Both the position numbers and the translations under genes were made by a program. From Kocuria massiliensis (lineage in GTDB: Bacteria; Actinomycetota; Actinomycetes; Actinomycetales; Micrococcaceae): a DNA stretch of 64,000 bases. Numbering within the stretch: position 1 is the stretch's first letter; every line of letters begins with the position of its first letter. Of the stretch, positions 51,118 through 61,285 are shown in pieces. The DNA lies in assembly GCF_900169715.1 (NCBI RefSeq), contig NZ_LT835161.1, positions 496,001 through 560,000 of the forward strand. Direction: 5' to 3'. Under the pieces are notes generated by a model. The model had not been told where the DNA came from. It made no database searches and worked only from the letters and a program-made list of their open reading frames with translations.

Positions 51118-51941
51118 ACGGCTTTAGGCGCCCTGATCACGGGGTGCGGGTTGTATCCAGAGACGGTGAGGTCTTCGAACTCGTAGAGATCGATGGACTC
51201 TCTGGGCTCGATGCTGAGGGTGGGGTAGGGACGCGGCTCACGGGAAAGTTGTAATTCCACCTGCTCGCGATGGTTGTCGTAGATGTGGCAGTCGCCGCCG
51301 GTCCAGACGAACTCCGCCGGAAGCATCCCCACTTGCTCCGCGACGAGGCTTGTCAGCAACGCATAGGAGGCGATGTTAAATGGCACGCCAAGGAACATGT
51401 CGGCCGAACGCTGATACAGCTGACACGAGAGTCGATCCGGTCCGTCGTCGGTCGGCTCCACATAGAACTGGAAGAGCGCGTGACACGGAGGCAACGCCAT
51501 CTCATCCACTTCTGCGGGATTCCAAGCGCTCACGACGTGCCGACGCGAATATGGATTCGCCCGCAAAGACTGGATGACCTTGTCGATTTGGTCGATGGAT
51601 TCACCGTTCGGTGCAGGCCACGATCGCCATTGTGCGCCATAGACCGGCCCCAAATCTCCGTTTTCGTCCGCCCATTCGTCCCAGATATGGACGTTGCGCT
51701 CTTGCAACCAGCGCACGTTGGTCGAGCCGCGAAGGAACCACAAGAGCTCCATCGCGATGGCCTTGAACCTCACCGTCTTCGTGGTGAGAAGGGGAAACGA
51801 CGTCGAAAGGTCATACCTCAGCTGGCGTCCGAAAACGGACGTGGTGCCGGTGCCTGTGCGGTCGGATCGGTGGTTTCCGTGGGCGAGGATGTCCCTGAGA
51901 AGGTCTTCATAGGGTGTGGGGATCGTGGAGGTATCAGTCAT
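51114..51941 (-). CDS. thyA: Thymidylate synthase
   Basis: 275 residues. Catalytic Cys in [12 protein letters not shown], folate/dUMP contacts [17 protein letters not shown] and [24 protein letters not shown]. It makes dTMP and dihydrofolate, the latter being the substrate of the next gene. ATG 51941 overlaps the NUDIX gene's stop by 8 nt (ATGACTGA). A 51980 start would sit in that gene. Confidence 0.95.
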   Translation of the reverse strand: MTDTSTIPTPYEDLLRDILAHGNHRSDRTGTGTTSVFGRQLRYDLSTSFPLLTTKTVRFKAIAMELLWFLRGSTNVRWLQERNVHIWDEWADENGDLGPVYGAQWRSWPAPNGESIDQIDKVIQSLRANPYSRRHVVSAWNPAEVDEMALPPCHALFQFYVEPTDDGPDRLSCQLYQRSADMFLGVPFNIASYALLTSLVAEQVGMLPAEFVWTGGDCHIYDNHREQVELQLSREPRPYPTLSIEPRESIDLYEFEDLTVSGYNPHPVIRAPKAV

Positions 51942-52878
51942 CGAAGGGCTCAATCTTTTCCACCGAAATGACGCGATCACGGTGCTTGATGCTGAGGTCC
52001 GACACGAGCATCTGACCGGGAGCCAGATATGGATCTTCCGCTGGCAATTTTGCCTTCAGCTCTTTCGGGAGGTGATGTCCCACGACCTTGAGGATTGTGG
52101 GCAGTACCGGACGATGCGTGCAGACCACCGTAGAATGATTCGAGTCGAAGAGCGACTCCATGAGCTTTGCCGCCTTGGCGGGTTTGCGCTTGTGCTCCGC
52201 TTCGGTCAGGCGGTTCTTCTCCTTGATGGGCAGCCCGTTGGCCTTTGCATAACCGGCCACGGTTTGCATGCACCGCATCCAGGGGCTCGAGATAATGCGA
52301 GAAGGCTTCCATGCATCCAGCAGACGCCACACCGCGTGCGCCTGTCGTTTCCCCGTGGCGGCCAAGGGACGATCCCCTTCCGCGCGGGACCACGAAGAAC
52401 GCGGCTTGGCTTTGGCATGGCGCACTATCATGAGCTGACGGGTCCGCAGATCATCCGCCTCGTATAGTTCCACGAGCCGGTCCAGGGGATAACGATCCGA
52501 AGAATTCGTCAACAAAGAGCGAGCCTTCTCGGGGGAAACCCATTCGAGTCGGTCCACCTCTTTGTCGTCGACCTGCGGCTTCTTGCTCTGGGGGATCTCG
52601 GAGGCCCAGTAGTACACGTTCTTGAGGCCAGAGGAAACGCGATAGCTCGTCGTCGTCAGCGGCACACCGAGTGTGATCTTCAGGCCGACTTCCTCACGGA
52701 CCTCACGCACGGCCGTCTCGGGGATCGACTCGCCGTCATCCAGTTTCCCTTTAGGCCAGGACCAGTCGTCGTACTTGGGGCGATGAATGATCAAGAGTTC
52801 AAGGCCCAGAGAGCCCTCGCGCCAACAGAGGGCTCCGGCAGCAATCACCGCGGGCTTGGCTTTGGAAGAATCTGACAT
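51934..52878 (-). CDS. NUDIX hydrolase fused to a histidine phosphatase (MutT1-like)
   Basis: 314 residues. N-terminal NUDIX box [22 protein letters not shown] near residue 40, and from about residue 150 a phosphoglycerate-mutase-like domain: [11 protein letters not shown] (RHG region), [13 protein letters not shown] and VCTHRPVL. This two-domain arrangement is that of mycobacterial MutT1, which removes 8-oxo-dGTP and 8-oxo-GTP. It lies upstream of thyA-folA in the same operon. ATG 52878 is used. Confidence 0.9.
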   Translation of the reverse strand: MSDSSKAKPAVIAAGALCWREGSLGLELLIIHRPKYDDWSWPKGKLDDGESIPETAVREVREEVGLKITLGVPLTTTSYRVSSGLKNVYYWASEIPQSKKPQVDDKEVDRLEWVSPEKARSLLTNSSDRYPLDRLVELYEADDLRTRQLMIVRHAKAKPRSSWSRAEGDRPLAATGKRQAHAVWRLLDAWKPSRIISSPWMRCMQTVAGYAKANGLPIKEKNRLTEAEHKRKPAKAAKLMESLFDSNHSTVVCTHRPVLPTILKVVGHHLPKELKAKLPAEDPYLAPGQMLVSDLSIKHRDRVISVEKIEPFDD

Positions 52879-52939
52879 CGGCGGAATGGTTCCTTTGGTG
52901 GGGGAGCGAACTGATGAGTCGGAATGACCCGACAGGGGT

Positions 52940-55900
52940 TTACTGACCGGGGTAAGTACCTCGAGGCGAACGAGACTCCATGAGGTACGACTGGACATCC
53001 CGCAACGGCTTCCCGTTCTCGTCGCGCGAGTGACGAGTCCAGGTGCCTTCGGAATCCAAGTGCCACGTGGAGGTCTTGTCCGACAAATACAAAGCCATCA
53101 TGTCCAAGAGGTACTTGATATGTACAGGATCTTTGATCCGGACGAGCGCTTCGACGCGACGATCCAGATTCCGGTGCATCATATCCGCCGAACCTATGTA
53201 CGCCACCGGCTTGCCGCCGTTTTCGAAGGTGAAGACCCGGGAATGCTCCAGGAATCGGCCCAGCACGGAGCGCACCGTGATGTTGTCTGACAAACCGGGT
53301 ACCCCGGGGCGTAGGGCGCAGATGCCACGAACGACGACGTTCACCTCCACACCGGCCTGGGAAGCGCGGTAGAGAGAGTCGATGATCGCTTCGTCCACCA
53401 TCGAATTGCACTTGACCTGAATCTTGGCATTCAGCCCAGCGTGCTTGTGAGCGATCTCTCGGTTGATTCGGTCGATGAGTCCGGAGCGCAACGAGCGCGG
53501 AGCAACGAGGAGAGACTTGAAGGACGTCTTGGGGGCATAGCCCGACAGCTGGTTGAACAACCGAGAGACATCCTCGGTGACCTGGGGATCCGAGGTCAGC
53601 AAGCCGAGGTCCTCGTAGAAGCGGGCGGTTGAGGGGTGGTAATTGCCGGTACCAATGTGGCAATAACGGCGAAGGCCATCCGGCTCCTTGCGCACGACCA
53701 AGCAGAGTTTGCAGTGCGTCTTGAGCCCGACGATTCCGTAGACCACATGGACGCCGGCCTCTTCCAGCTTGCGAGCCCAAGAAATGTTGGCCTGTTCATC
53801 GAAGCGGGCCTTGATCTCCACGACCGCGAGAACCTGCTTTCCGGCCTCTGCCGCCTCGATGAGAGCGTCCACGATCGGCGAGTCGCCGGAGGTCCGGTAC
53901 AGCGTCTGCTTGATGGCCATGACCTGCGGATCGGCCGCGGCCTGCTCGAGGAAGGCCTGGACGCTCGTGGCGAAGGAATCGTACGGGTGCTGGAGCAAGA
54001 CGTCGTGCTCGCGAGTTGCAGAGAAAACGTCCGCAGCCTTCGACGTTTCCGCCGCATTCAAATAGCGGCTCGTGTGAGCGATGTGCTTCGGATAGTGCAA
54101 CGCGGGCCGGTTGACCTTCGCGACGCTTGACATTCCCCGCAGATCCAGCGGGGCCGGCAAGCGGTACACCTCGGAATCCTCCACGCGCAATTCGGAGACC
54201 AAGAGATCCAAGATCGCCGGATTGATGGAGTCTTCGACCTCCAGACGGACGGGCGGCCCAAAACGCCGGCGCAACAGCTCCTTTTCGAGAGCTTGCAGCA
54301 GGTTTTCGGCGTCGTCTTCTTCGACCTCAAGGTCCTCATTCCGAGTCACACGGAAGACGTGGTGCTCCACAACCTCCATGCCTGGGAAGAGCTGGTCGAG
54401 GTGCTGGGCAATGATGGCTTCCAGCGGAATGAACCGGGCGGTTCGTGACGGCGAATTCGCGTTGCGTGAGCCGTCGACCGAAATCATGCGGTCCAGCTGA
54501 TCCGGAACCTTGATGCGGGCAAAGAGTTCCTTGCCAGTCTGCGGGTTACGGACGATCACCGCGAGGTTCAAAGAGAGCCCCGAGATATACGGGAACGGGT
54601 GTGCGGGGTCCACGGCCAGAGGCGTCAGGATGGGGAAAACGCGCTCCTGGAATTGTGCGCTGAGGCGTTCCCGAGCGGCCGGTTCCAGGTCATCCCAACC
54701 GACGATGTGCAGCTTGGCCTTTTCAAGTTCCGGCAGGACCTGCTTCTGGAAGACCTCGGCGTGACGCAGCTGCAAACGGTGAGCCGACTCGCTGATGAGC
54801 TCCATTTGCTCGTCTGGGGTCAGGCCGGCCGGCGTGGGTACGGCGATTCCGGTCGCGATGCGACGCTTGAGGCCCGCGACGCGCACCATGAAGAACTCGT
54901 CCAGGTTGGAGGCCACGATCGATAGGAAGCTCAAACGCTCGAGCAGGTAGAGCGACGGATCCTCGGCGAGTTCGAGCACGCGGGTATTGAAATCGATCCA
55001 TGAAGATTCACGATCGGCGAATCGTTCAGGGCCGAAGTCTCCCTGCAACAACGGGATGGAATAGTGTTCGGGAGCCTCGATGCGGTCGCCCCGGGTCTCG
55101 GCTCTTTCGATCTTAGAGATGGTTGAGGCTCCTCCGGGATGCGTCAGATTGTGTTGACCGTTGTCTTCAGCCGCTCGGCCGTCGGAACCTGCACCAGCTG
55201 CAGAAGTATTCGTGGACGTGCCGGGCGCGTACATCGTGTCGACATCCCACGGGCGGAATCCCAAGGAACGGTACAGCGCGACGGCGGCCTGGTTGTCCGC
55301 GTCTACGTACAAGACGATGGCCTCGAGCGGGCTCTCTGCACCGTCGTTGCCGATCTTGGCTAGGTAGTCCATCCCCCGCAACGTCAGGGCCCGGCCGAGC
55401 CCGGTTCCTTGAGCGTCCGGGGACACGCCTACGGCGTAGACCTCGCCCTCGCGCTCGCCGTCTGGCTGGTCCTCAATCTTGGTCCAGTGGTAGCCGAGCA
55501 GCGCGGGACTTCCGGTCGAATCCTGCAGAGACTCGGCGAGGAAGAATCCTTCCGGACGGAACCAGGATTCTTTCTGACGGTCGCGGAGATCGGAAACCCC
55601 CAACTGGCCTTGCTCGGGGTGATCCGCGAAGGCCCGCGCATTGAGTCGAACCCACGCTTCGGCGTCGGAATCTTCGAAGGACCGAACCCGAACTGGTCCG
55701 CGGGGGCTGTGCTCCTCGGCCTTGGTCGCAATGTGGGCGCGAGTCTTGGGGTTCAATTCGAGGCGCATCTTCCAGAGTTCCCGTACGGGGGTGTATCCGA
55801 AGACTTGGGCGAGATGCGCGGCAGCCAGGGGAGCCGAATAGTCCTTCGACTCGGCGGATTCGCCTGAGCCATGAACCCACACGCGGTATTGGGCGGCAGC

Positions 55901-56281
55901 ATCTCCCAATCCCTCATTGCCGAGGAGGAACTCGGCGATGTTGCGGCCGACGCCGCCTGCTCGGTACTCGGGGAGAACGGTGCCTTCCACCGTGCCCGTG
56001 GAATCGGGGTCTTCCGGGGCGGTGGCGATGGCAACGCCCACGAGCTTTTCACCATCGTAGGCCGCGACGATCACGGGGTCAGTGGCGTCTTCAGAGTTCT
56101 GAGCAGCCCGGCGAAGTTCCACGAGGGTCTGCTCGGAGAAAGGGCTCGCGCCGTCGTGGGCCCGAACGGTGTGCGTCAGGTCGTCGATTTTCTCCGCGAG
56201 GTCGCTAGTCGGCCTCGCGAGGCGAACGGAGTATCGAGAAGATGGTCCATTGAGCGCAGAATTCACCGCGTACCTACCCAT
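52940..56281 (-). CDS. Fused mycothiol synthase (MshD) - polyphosphate kinase (Ppk1)
   Basis: 1113 residues in one uninterrupted frame. Residues about 15-345 are MshD, with two GNAT acetyltransferase domains (acetyl-CoA loops YRAGGVGR at 106-113 and [14 protein letters not shown] at 286-299; FADHPEQG and [15 protein letters not shown]); it acetylates Cys-GlcN-Ins to mycothiol. A low-complexity linker spans 352-405. Residues about 415-1110 are Ppk1: [40 protein letters not shown] with the phosphohistidine, and [20 protein letters not shown]. There is no Met, Val or stop codon in the linker that could separately start Ppk1. ATG 56281 was chosen over a start at 56341. Confidence 0.87.
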   Translation of the reverse strand: MGRYAVNSALNGPSSRYSVRLARPTSDLAEKIDDLTHTVRAHDGASPFSEQTLVELRRAAQNSEDATDPVIVAAYDGEKLVGVAIATAPEDPDSTGTVEGTVLPEYRAGGVGRNIAEFLLGNEGLGDAAAQYRVWVHGSGESAESKDYSAPLAAAHLAQVFGYTPVRELWKMRLELNPKTRAHIATKAEEHSPRGPVRVRSFEDSDAEAWVRLNARAFADHPEQGQLGVSDLRDRQKESWFRPEGFFLAESLQDSTGSPALLGYHWTKIEDQPDGEREGEVYAVGVSPDAQGTGLGRALTLRGMDYLAKIGNDGAESPLEAIVLYVDADNQAAVALYRSLGFRPWDVDTMYAPGTSTNTSAAGAGSDGRAAEDNGQHNLTHPGGASTISKIERAETRGDRIEAPEHYSIPLLQGDFGPERFADRESSWIDFNTRVLELAEDPSLYLLERLSFLSIVASNLDEFFMVRVAGLKRRIATGIAVPTPAGLTPDEQMELISESAHRLQLRHAEVFQKQVLPELEKAKLHIVGWDDLEPAARERLSAQFQERVFPILTPLAVDPAHPFPYISGLSLNLAVIVRNPQTGKELFARIKVPDQLDRMISVDGSRNANSPSRTARFIPLEAIIAQHLDQLFPGMEVVEHHVFRVTRNEDLEVEEDDAENLLQALEKELLRRRFGPPVRLEVEDSINPAILDLLVSELRVEDSEVYRLPAPLDLRGMSSVAKVNRPALHYPKHIAHTSRYLNAAETSKAADVFSATREHDVLLQHPYDSFATSVQAFLEQAAADPQVMAIKQTLYRTSGDSPIVDALIEAAEAGKQVLAVVEIKARFDEQANISWARKLEEAGVHVVYGIVGLKTHCKLCLVVRKEPDGLRRYCHIGTGNYHPSTARFYEDLGLLTSDPQVTEDVSRLFNQLSGYAPKTSFKSLLVAPRSLRSGLIDRINREIAHKHAGLNAKIQVKCNSMVDEAIIDSLYRASQAGVEVNVVVRGICALRPGVPGLSDNITVRSVLGRFLEHSRVFTFENGGKPVAYIGSADMMHRNLDRRVEALVRIKDPVHIKYLLDMMALYLSDKTSTWHLDSEGTWTRHSRDENGKPLRDVQSYLMESRSPRGTYPGQ
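55067..55228 (-). other. Linker between MshD and Ppk1 halves
   Basis: Residues 352-405 of the fused protein are rich in Ser, Thr, Ala, Gly and Asn ([17 protein letters not shown] at the start). It has no ATG/GTG in frame and no Shine-Dalgarno-like site, so independent Ppk1 translation is not evident. Confidence 0.7.
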
Positions 56282-56417
56282 TCCGAGTCGATTCCAAACT
56301 GGTCGGGTCGGCCCCGACGCGTCATATCCCACTCTACCCACTCGGAAGGTGGCTCATGGAGGAGGTCTGGGGCGAAAGTCCCTCCGAGTCGCCGTCACCG
56401 TGAAGAGGCATTAAACC

Positions 56418-57107
56418 TCAAGCATCCGAGGCCGGATGGCGCAACTCAGTGAAGCTGTATCCGACGTTGCGGACCGTGGTGATCAGCTGATCGTGATCCG
56501 GGCCGAGCTTGGCGCGGAGGCGCCGAATATGTACATCGACAGTTCTGGTTCCGCCGTAATAGTCATAGCCCCACACCTCGGAGAGCAGTTGAGCCCGGGT
56601 GAACACCCGGCCGGCGTTCAGAACCATGAACTTCAGGAGCTCAAATTCTTTGTAGGTGAGGTTGAGCGTGTGGGTTCCCGCTTTGGCCGAGTATGAAGCC
56701 TCGTCCACGACGACGTCGCCGCACCTCAGCACGTCCGAATCGCTCTGCTCATCATCGGTTCGAACTCCCGCGAGCCGGATCCGGGCCTCTACCTCGGCCG
56801 GTCCCGCGGTGGTCAACATGACGTCGTCGACCATCCACGAGTCGGAGACCGCGGCCATGCCCCCTTCGGTGAGCACCATGACCACCGGTACGCCAAGCCC
56901 GGCGCCCTTAAGCATTTGGGCGGTATTGCGCGCGGTGACGAGGCCTTCACGGCCGTCGAGGAAAATGACGTCTACGTCAGTCGATTCGATCTCGGCGGCG
57001 GGCAGGTTCACCGGACGAGCCGAAACCTTGTGGTTCAAAAGCTCGAGGGAGGGCACCGGTTCGGAACCCGGCGTCGTGGTGTCACTGAGCACCAGGATTG
57101 TGGCCAT
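56418..57107 (-). CDS. glnR: GlnR-like orphan OmpR-family response regulator
   Basis: 229 residues. A receiver-like N-terminal domain with IFLDGREG at the expected aspartate position but poor surrounding acidic residues, typical of GlnR, which acts without a histidine kinase. The C-terminal winged helix includes LTYKEFELLKFMVLNAGRVFTRAQLL and DVHIRRLRAKLG. In mycobacteria glnR also lies immediately upstream of mshD. It would control nitrogen assimilation genes. ATG 57107 is used. Confidence 0.85.
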   Translation of the reverse strand: MATILVLSDTTTPGSEPVPSLELLNHKVSARPVNLPAAEIESTDVDVIFLDGREGLVTARNTAQMLKGAGLGVPVVMVLTEGGMAAVSDSWMVDDVMLTTAGPAEVEARIRLAGVRTDDEQSDSDVLRCGDVVVDEASYSAKAGTHTLNLTYKEFELLKFMVLNAGRVFTRAQLLSEVWGYDYYGGTRTVDVHIRRLRAKLGPDHDQLITTVRNVGYSFTELRHPASDA

Positions 57108-57372
57108 GAACCTGTACCTTCCGGATCGGGCGGTTATGCCCGGCGGCGCGGGGCGCCCCAGGGGACGATGAACGGAGATACCGGGCCCACGGGCCGAGGT
57201 ATCGCTGTGGCACCGTTGCCATTGTCCGTCAGTATAAGGTGATGGGTCCCATCAAGCCCGCCAATGTGTTGCGTTGTTTGACGGTTCGAGCTGGATAGAC
57301 TGAAAATGACGAACCGCGTCGAAAGGCGCAGGGACGGGTAGACAGCACGCCGCAGAACATTTCGGAGGGATC

Positions 57373-58059
57373 ATGGCGCACAGCGAGACGTCGACGGGTA
57401 CGTACTCGTTGCGCACCGTCGGCACCGAGGGCAAGCAAAGATACTGGCTGGTGGCCGTGTCGAGCATCGTGGCGCTCGTCGCGTCGCTCGCTGGCGCCGT
57501 CATGTCGCCAGAGTGGTCCATCGTCGCGACCGCCTTGATGGTTGCGATCATTGCCTGGGGCTGGCCGGCGGCGTCGGGGCTCACGGACCTTCGCGGAGCC
57601 AAGTGGGTTCCAGCCCACAACATACTTTTTGCGGCCTGCGGGTGGGTGAGTTGCGCCGTCGTGTATTACGCCCCTGTGGGACGGCTGTTGACCCTCTTGC
57701 CGGCGGTCGTGGCCGTAGGCATCGTGGTGGCTTTCCTCATGGAATTGTTGCGTGGCGAGGGTGCCGCCGCCCGGCTCGAATCGATCATTACCGCCTCGGT
57801 GGGCGTCTTAACCTCGGTGAGCGCGGCCGGGTGGGTCGGGATGTCCCTCGTGCATCGTCATAGCCATGCCCCGGTGATCGTGTGGGGGAGCGGTGTCGTC
57901 GTCGCGATCTGCATTGGGATCGTCGGAGCACGGATGATCTTCGCGGGGCCTTCGGGCGGGCCGAGGCGAGGAGCCATGACCCTCGGCGTCACACCAGTGG
58001 CTTTCCTCGGAATTCTTGGATATGCCGGCGCGATCTTCATCGAGCGCGTGATAGTTTGA
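57373..58059 (+). CDS. Multi-pass membrane protein of unknown function
   Basis: 228 residues with about six helices starting near residue 25 (VAVSSIVALVASLAGAVM, then IVATALMVAIIAWG). It resembles small uncharacterised actinobacterial membrane proteins; I do not recognise a family signature. GGAGGG lies before ATG 57373. The 265 nt upstream, between it and glnR, show no gene. The 36-residue ORF begins 4 nt after its stop. Confidence 0.75.
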   Translation: MAHSETSTGTYSLRTVGTEGKQRYWLVAVSSIVALVASLAGAVMSPEWSIVATALMVAIIAWGWPAASGLTDLRGAKWVPAHNILFAACGWVSCAVVYYAPVGRLLTLLPAVVAVGIVVAFLMELLRGEGAAARLESIITASVGVLTSVSAAGWVGMSLVHRHSHAPVIVWGSGVVVAICIGIVGARMIFAGPSGGPRRGAMTLGVTPVAFLGILGYAGAIFIERVIV

Positions 58060-58063
58060 GCTC

Positions 58064-58174
58064 ATGATCATTGCACTGGAAATCCTCTTTTTGACCCTCT
58101 TGGGGCTTGCCTCCTTGTCGATTCTCGGATGCGCCGCATTGGTGATCAGCGGCCTCTTCCGGGGACAGAAGTAG
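58064..58174 (+). CDS. 36-residue membrane microprotein
   Basis: Opens ATG 58064, reads a single strongly hydrophobic helix (MIIALEILFLTLLGLASLS...) and ends GLFRGQK with TAG 58172-58174. It starts 4 nt after the upstream stop and a TAGTTT -10-like box sits 6 nt before it. A strong terminator follows 16 nt after the stop, which fits a real transcription unit. Function unknown. Confidence 0.6.
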   Translation: MIIALEILFLTLLGLASLSILGCAALVISGLFRGQK

Positions 58175-58190
58175 CCCCTACTCTTCGATT

Positions 58191-58222
58191 CGATAGCCCG
58201 AGCATAGATGCTCGGGCTATCG
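58191..58222 (+). terminator. Terminator after the microprotein
   Basis: Perfect 14-bp stem, CGATAGCCCGAGCA (58191-58204) with TGCTCGGGCTATCG (58209-58222). Confidence 0.85.
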
Positions 58223-58239
58223 GCGTTTAAGATGGTCAT

Positions 58240-58848
58240 ATGCCTATTGAGATTCCGTCAGATTTGACCCCCGAACTAGTTCCCTTCGCGTGGCTTTTGG
58301 GCCATTGGGAGGGTGTTGGCGTACTGGGATACGCAGAAGCCGAGGAGCGTCAATTCGGCCAGATCGTCGATTTCACGCACAACGGCCAGCCATACCTCGA
58401 ATATCGAGCGGAGTCCTATCTCCTGGATGAGGAGGGCAACCGCACTCGTCTGATTACCGTAGAAACCGGATTCTGGCAGCTTGACCGGAAGCTGGGGGAC
58501 TCGGACCTCGGCCCAGGCCTCTTGCCCGGCTCTGAGGAGGCCGTTATCACTACGGCTTCGGAGGTTGAGAAGCTCCGCAACTCGGATAACGGTTTCGACA
58601 TCCTCGCGACCATCAACCATCCCGGGGGAGTCAGCGAACTCTACGTGGGAGTCATCGAAGGACCTCGCATCCAAATGGCCACCGACGCCGTGATGCGAGG
58701 AGCCAACGCCAAGGAGTACACCGCCGCGTCGCGAATGTTTGGGCTCGTCAACGGCGAACTCATGTGGGCCTGGGACATGGCCGCACAGGGGCAGCAGCTT
58801 TCGTCGCACGCCTCGGCGCGTCTGCGGAAGGTGGACGAGGCCGCATGA
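58240..58848 (+). CDS. FABP/nitrobindin-like beta-barrel protein
   Basis: 202 residues. The family opening PFAWLLGHWEGVGVLGYAE near residue 15 carries the GxWxGxG motif; later ETGFWQL, TINHPGGVSELYVG and WAWDMAAQGQQLSSHASARL match the nitrobindin barrel, whose C-terminal His (in SSHASARL) binds haem in characterised members. A role in nitric oxide or haem handling is family knowledge; ligand here unproven. A TAAGAT -10 box is 6 nt before ATG 58240. Confidence 0.85.
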   Translation: MPIEIPSDLTPELVPFAWLLGHWEGVGVLGYAEAEERQFGQIVDFTHNGQPYLEYRAESYLLDEEGNRTRLITVETGFWQLDRKLGDSDLGPGLLPGSEEAVITTASEVEKLRNSDNGFDILATINHPGGVSELYVGVIEGPRIQMATDAVMRGANAKEYTAASRMFGLVNGELMWAWDMAAQGQQLSSHASARLRKVDEAA

Positions 58849-59984
58849 CCTATACCTCCCCGATCCTCTCGGTGCATGGAGCGGTCGAGGCCTCCGGGCC
58901 TGATGCGGGCGTGGCCGCTCATTATGGCGATCCCATCAAGGAACAACGTCGTCTCGAGCGTTCCGCCGATGGAAGCCCTGCCGCCGTTGACCTATCCCAC
59001 CGAGGGGTAGTCAGCGTCACCGGTGACGATCGTGCGAGCTGGTTGACGACCTTGTCCTCGCAGGTCATCTCCGGATTGCCCGTGGGCACCAGTTCGGAAC
59101 TGACGCTCCTCTCCGCTCAAGGACGCATCGAATTTCAACCACACGTGATCGTCGGCGCAGAGGCCATCTGGCTCATCGTGGAGTCCGGGCAGCAAGAGGC
59201 GCTCGCGACCTTCCTCGATTCCATGCGCTTCATGTTGCGGGTCGAGGTCAATGACGTGACGGCGAATTATGCCGTGGTGGGTTCCACCCGTTCGCTGGCG
59301 GGGCGGGCCGGGGTGCCCGACGACGTCGCGGAGTGGCAGGATCCGTGGCCGGCGATTGGGCCGGGCGGCACGTCGTACTCCGCCGTTGAAGCTCATCCTG
59401 GTGAGGAATGGGAGTACTGGGAAACTCTGGTTCCCCGGACCCTACTCGGTGAATTGACCGTCGAGTGGTGCGGGAGCTGGGCGTTGGAAGCATTGCGCAT
59501 TGCCGCCTGGAGGCCTCGCTACGCGACGGAAGTGGACGAAAAATCGATCCCGCACGAACTCGACCTGATGCGAACGGCCGTTCACCTCAGCAAGGGGTGT
59601 TACAAGGGGCAGGAAACCATCGCTCGAGTTCACAACCTGGGCCATCCGCCGCGCCGCCTGGTGTTCCTTGATGTAGATGGGTCAGAACACACCCTCCCCG
59701 AGGTGGGGGCCGAGGTCTTCGCACCCGGCGGAAAACGTCCCGCGGGACGGATCACGAGCGTCGCGCTCCATCACGAAGCCGGTCCCATTGCGCTCGCCGT
59801 CATTAAGCGCGGGGTGGACCCGGAGGAATCTCTGATCATCCGAGATTCAACCTCGCATGTGGAAGCAGGGGCTGAGACGGAAGGGTCCGTCACCGTGGAA
59901 TACGCGGCGGCCCAGACTGTTGTGGTCAGTCCGGACGCCGGACAAGCCGTCGGGCGTCGAACTCGCGGGGATTTCTTGAAATGA
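58845..59984 (+). CDS. YgfZ/IBA57-type folate-binding protein (Fe-S cluster maintenance)
   Basis: 379 residues. The diagnostic motif KGCYKGQETIAR is at about residue 247, after RTAVHLSKGC; the N-terminal VSVTGDDRASWLTTLSS fits the glycine-cleavage T-protein-like fold. YgfZ uses tetrahydrofolate in repair or assembly of Fe-S proteins. ATG 58845 overlaps the preceding stop (ATGA), coupling it to the nitrobindin-like gene. Confidence 0.9.
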   Translation: MTYTSPILSVHGAVEASGPDAGVAAHYGDPIKEQRRLERSADGSPAAVDLSHRGVVSVTGDDRASWLTTLSSQVISGLPVGTSSELTLLSAQGRIEFQPHVIVGAEAIWLIVESGQQEALATFLDSMRFMLRVEVNDVTANYAVVGSTRSLAGRAGVPDDVAEWQDPWPAIGPGGTSYSAVEAHPGEEWEYWETLVPRTLLGELTVEWCGSWALEALRIAAWRPRYATEVDEKSIPHELDLMRTAVHLSKGCYKGQETIARVHNLGHPPRRLVFLDVDGSEHTLPEVGAEVFAPGGKRPAGRITSVALHHEAGPIALAVIKRGVDPEESLIIRDSTSHVEAGAETEGSVTVEYAAAQTVVVSPDAGQAVGRRTRGDFLK

Positions 59985-60001
59985 TCCGACGCGTCCACTG
60001 A

Positions 60002-60057
60002 CTCACGACGACGGGGCGCCGCTTCCTTAGCTGGAAGCGGCGCCCCGTCGTCGTGAG
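60002..60057. terminator. 25-bp perfect-stem bidirectional terminator
   Basis: Arms 60002-60026 and 60033-60057, 6-nt loop, between convergent ygfZ-like and pfkA genes. The longest hairpin in the window. Confidence 0.93.
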
Positions 60058-60084
60058 ACTCGAATGGACGTGCCGTCGCCTGGA

Positions 60085-61116
60085 TTACCGTCCGAAGAGG
60101 ATCTTGGCCTCGTCCCAGCGGTGCTGGGGCACAGATTTCAGGCCCTTGAGCGCTTCGGCAAAGTCGACGCGGTCGATGTCCGTTCCGTGAAGGGCGACCA
60201 TCTTGCCCCACTCGCCGTCGTGAATGAGATCCACCACGGCCATGCCGAGTCGAGTCGCGAGGACGCGGTCGAAGCCCGTCGGCGCGCCACCGCGCTGGAT
60301 GTGACCGAGAGTTGTATTGCGGGTCTCGATGCCCGTCATTTTCTCGATCTCCCGGGTCACGTATTCGCCGATGCCGCCAAGACGGGGGCGGCCGTCTTGC
60401 TCGAGTCCTTTCTCGTGCAGAACGTCATCCATGCCTTCGGGAATGAACCCTTCGGCGACGACGACGAGCGGTGAGCGTCCGCGTTCGTGGACCTCACGAA
60501 CCCAGTCGGCCACCTGCGTCATGGGAACTTTTTGTTCGGGAATCAGTACCGCGTGGGCACCGGCTGACATCCCGGAATGCAAGGCGATCCACCCAACATG
60601 GCGACCCATGACCTCGGCAACCATGCATCGGTGATGTGACTCTCCGGTGGTGCGGAGCCGGTCCATGGCGTCGGTTGCGATAGACACGGCGGTGTCGAAA
60701 CCGAAGGTGAAATCGGTGGCGTTGAGGTCATTGTCGATGGTTTTGGGAACGCCCACGACGGGCAAGCCAGCATCGGAGAGGCGTTTGGCGCCGGCGAGGG
60801 TGCCTTCACCGCCGATGGCCACGACCGCGTCGATGGAGTGTTCGGCGAGGACACGGGAGATGTTCTCCGGACCGCCCAAGGGGCCCTCGAAGGGGTTGGT
60901 GCGAGACGTGCCGAGAATCGTGCCGCCGGTCCGGGCCAGGCCGCGGACTTCGGCGCGGGGAAGGTCCATGATGTCGGCTTCCAGGAGGCCCCGCCACCCG
61001 TCGCGGAACCCCACGAATTCGTCGTCGTATGTTTTGACACCGTTGAGAACAGCGCCGCGAATCACGGCGTTCAAACCGGGGCAGTCGCCACCGCTGGTGA
61101 GAAGTCCGATTTTCAT
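60085..61116 (-). CDS. pfkA: 6-phosphofructokinase
   Basis: 343 residues. N-terminal LLTSGGDCPGLNAVIRG, then VVAIGGEGTLAGAKRL, then VVGVPKTIDNDLNATDFTFG and MGRHVGWIALHSG. The residue equal to E. coli Gly104 is Gly (ATP-type), while the 124 position is Lys (GVPKT), as in mycobacterial ATP-dependent PfkA. ATG 61116 has AAGGAGAC 5 nt upstream. It acts in glycolysis. Confidence 0.94.
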   Translation of the reverse strand: MKIGLLTSGGDCPGLNAVIRGAVLNGVKTYDDEFVGFRDGWRGLLEADIMDLPRAEVRGLARTGGTILGTSRTNPFEGPLGGPENISRVLAEHSIDAVVAIGGEGTLAGAKRLSDAGLPVVGVPKTIDNDLNATDFTFGFDTAVSIATDAMDRLRTTGESHHRCMVAEVMGRHVGWIALHSGMSAGAHAVLIPEQKVPMTQVADWVREVHERGRSPLVVVAEGFIPEGMDDVLHEKGLEQDGRPRLGGIGEYVTREIEKMTGIETRNTTLGHIQRGGAPTGFDRVLATRLGMAVVDLIHDGEWGKMVALHGTDIDRVDFAEALKGLKSVPQHRWDEAKILFGR

Positions 61117-61207
61117 GGGGTCTCCTTGCATTGATCCAGCCAGAATGCTAATTCCAGTGTAGCGAATTGTTGCGAACTTGTGGATCCCCACACCGGTGGA
61201 ATCGGCA

Positions 61208-61243
61208 AGGGGCATCCCGCGTCATGAAATGCGGGATGCCCCT
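61208..61243 (-). terminator. Terminator after the aminotransferase gene
   Basis: Perfect 13-bp stem AGGGGCATCCCGC (61208-61220) with GCGGGATGCCCCT (61231-61243). Confidence 0.82.
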
Positions 61244-61285
61244 GGAAAATGATGTGGGATTGTGTGGGATTTTCGGCGCGGGAGC

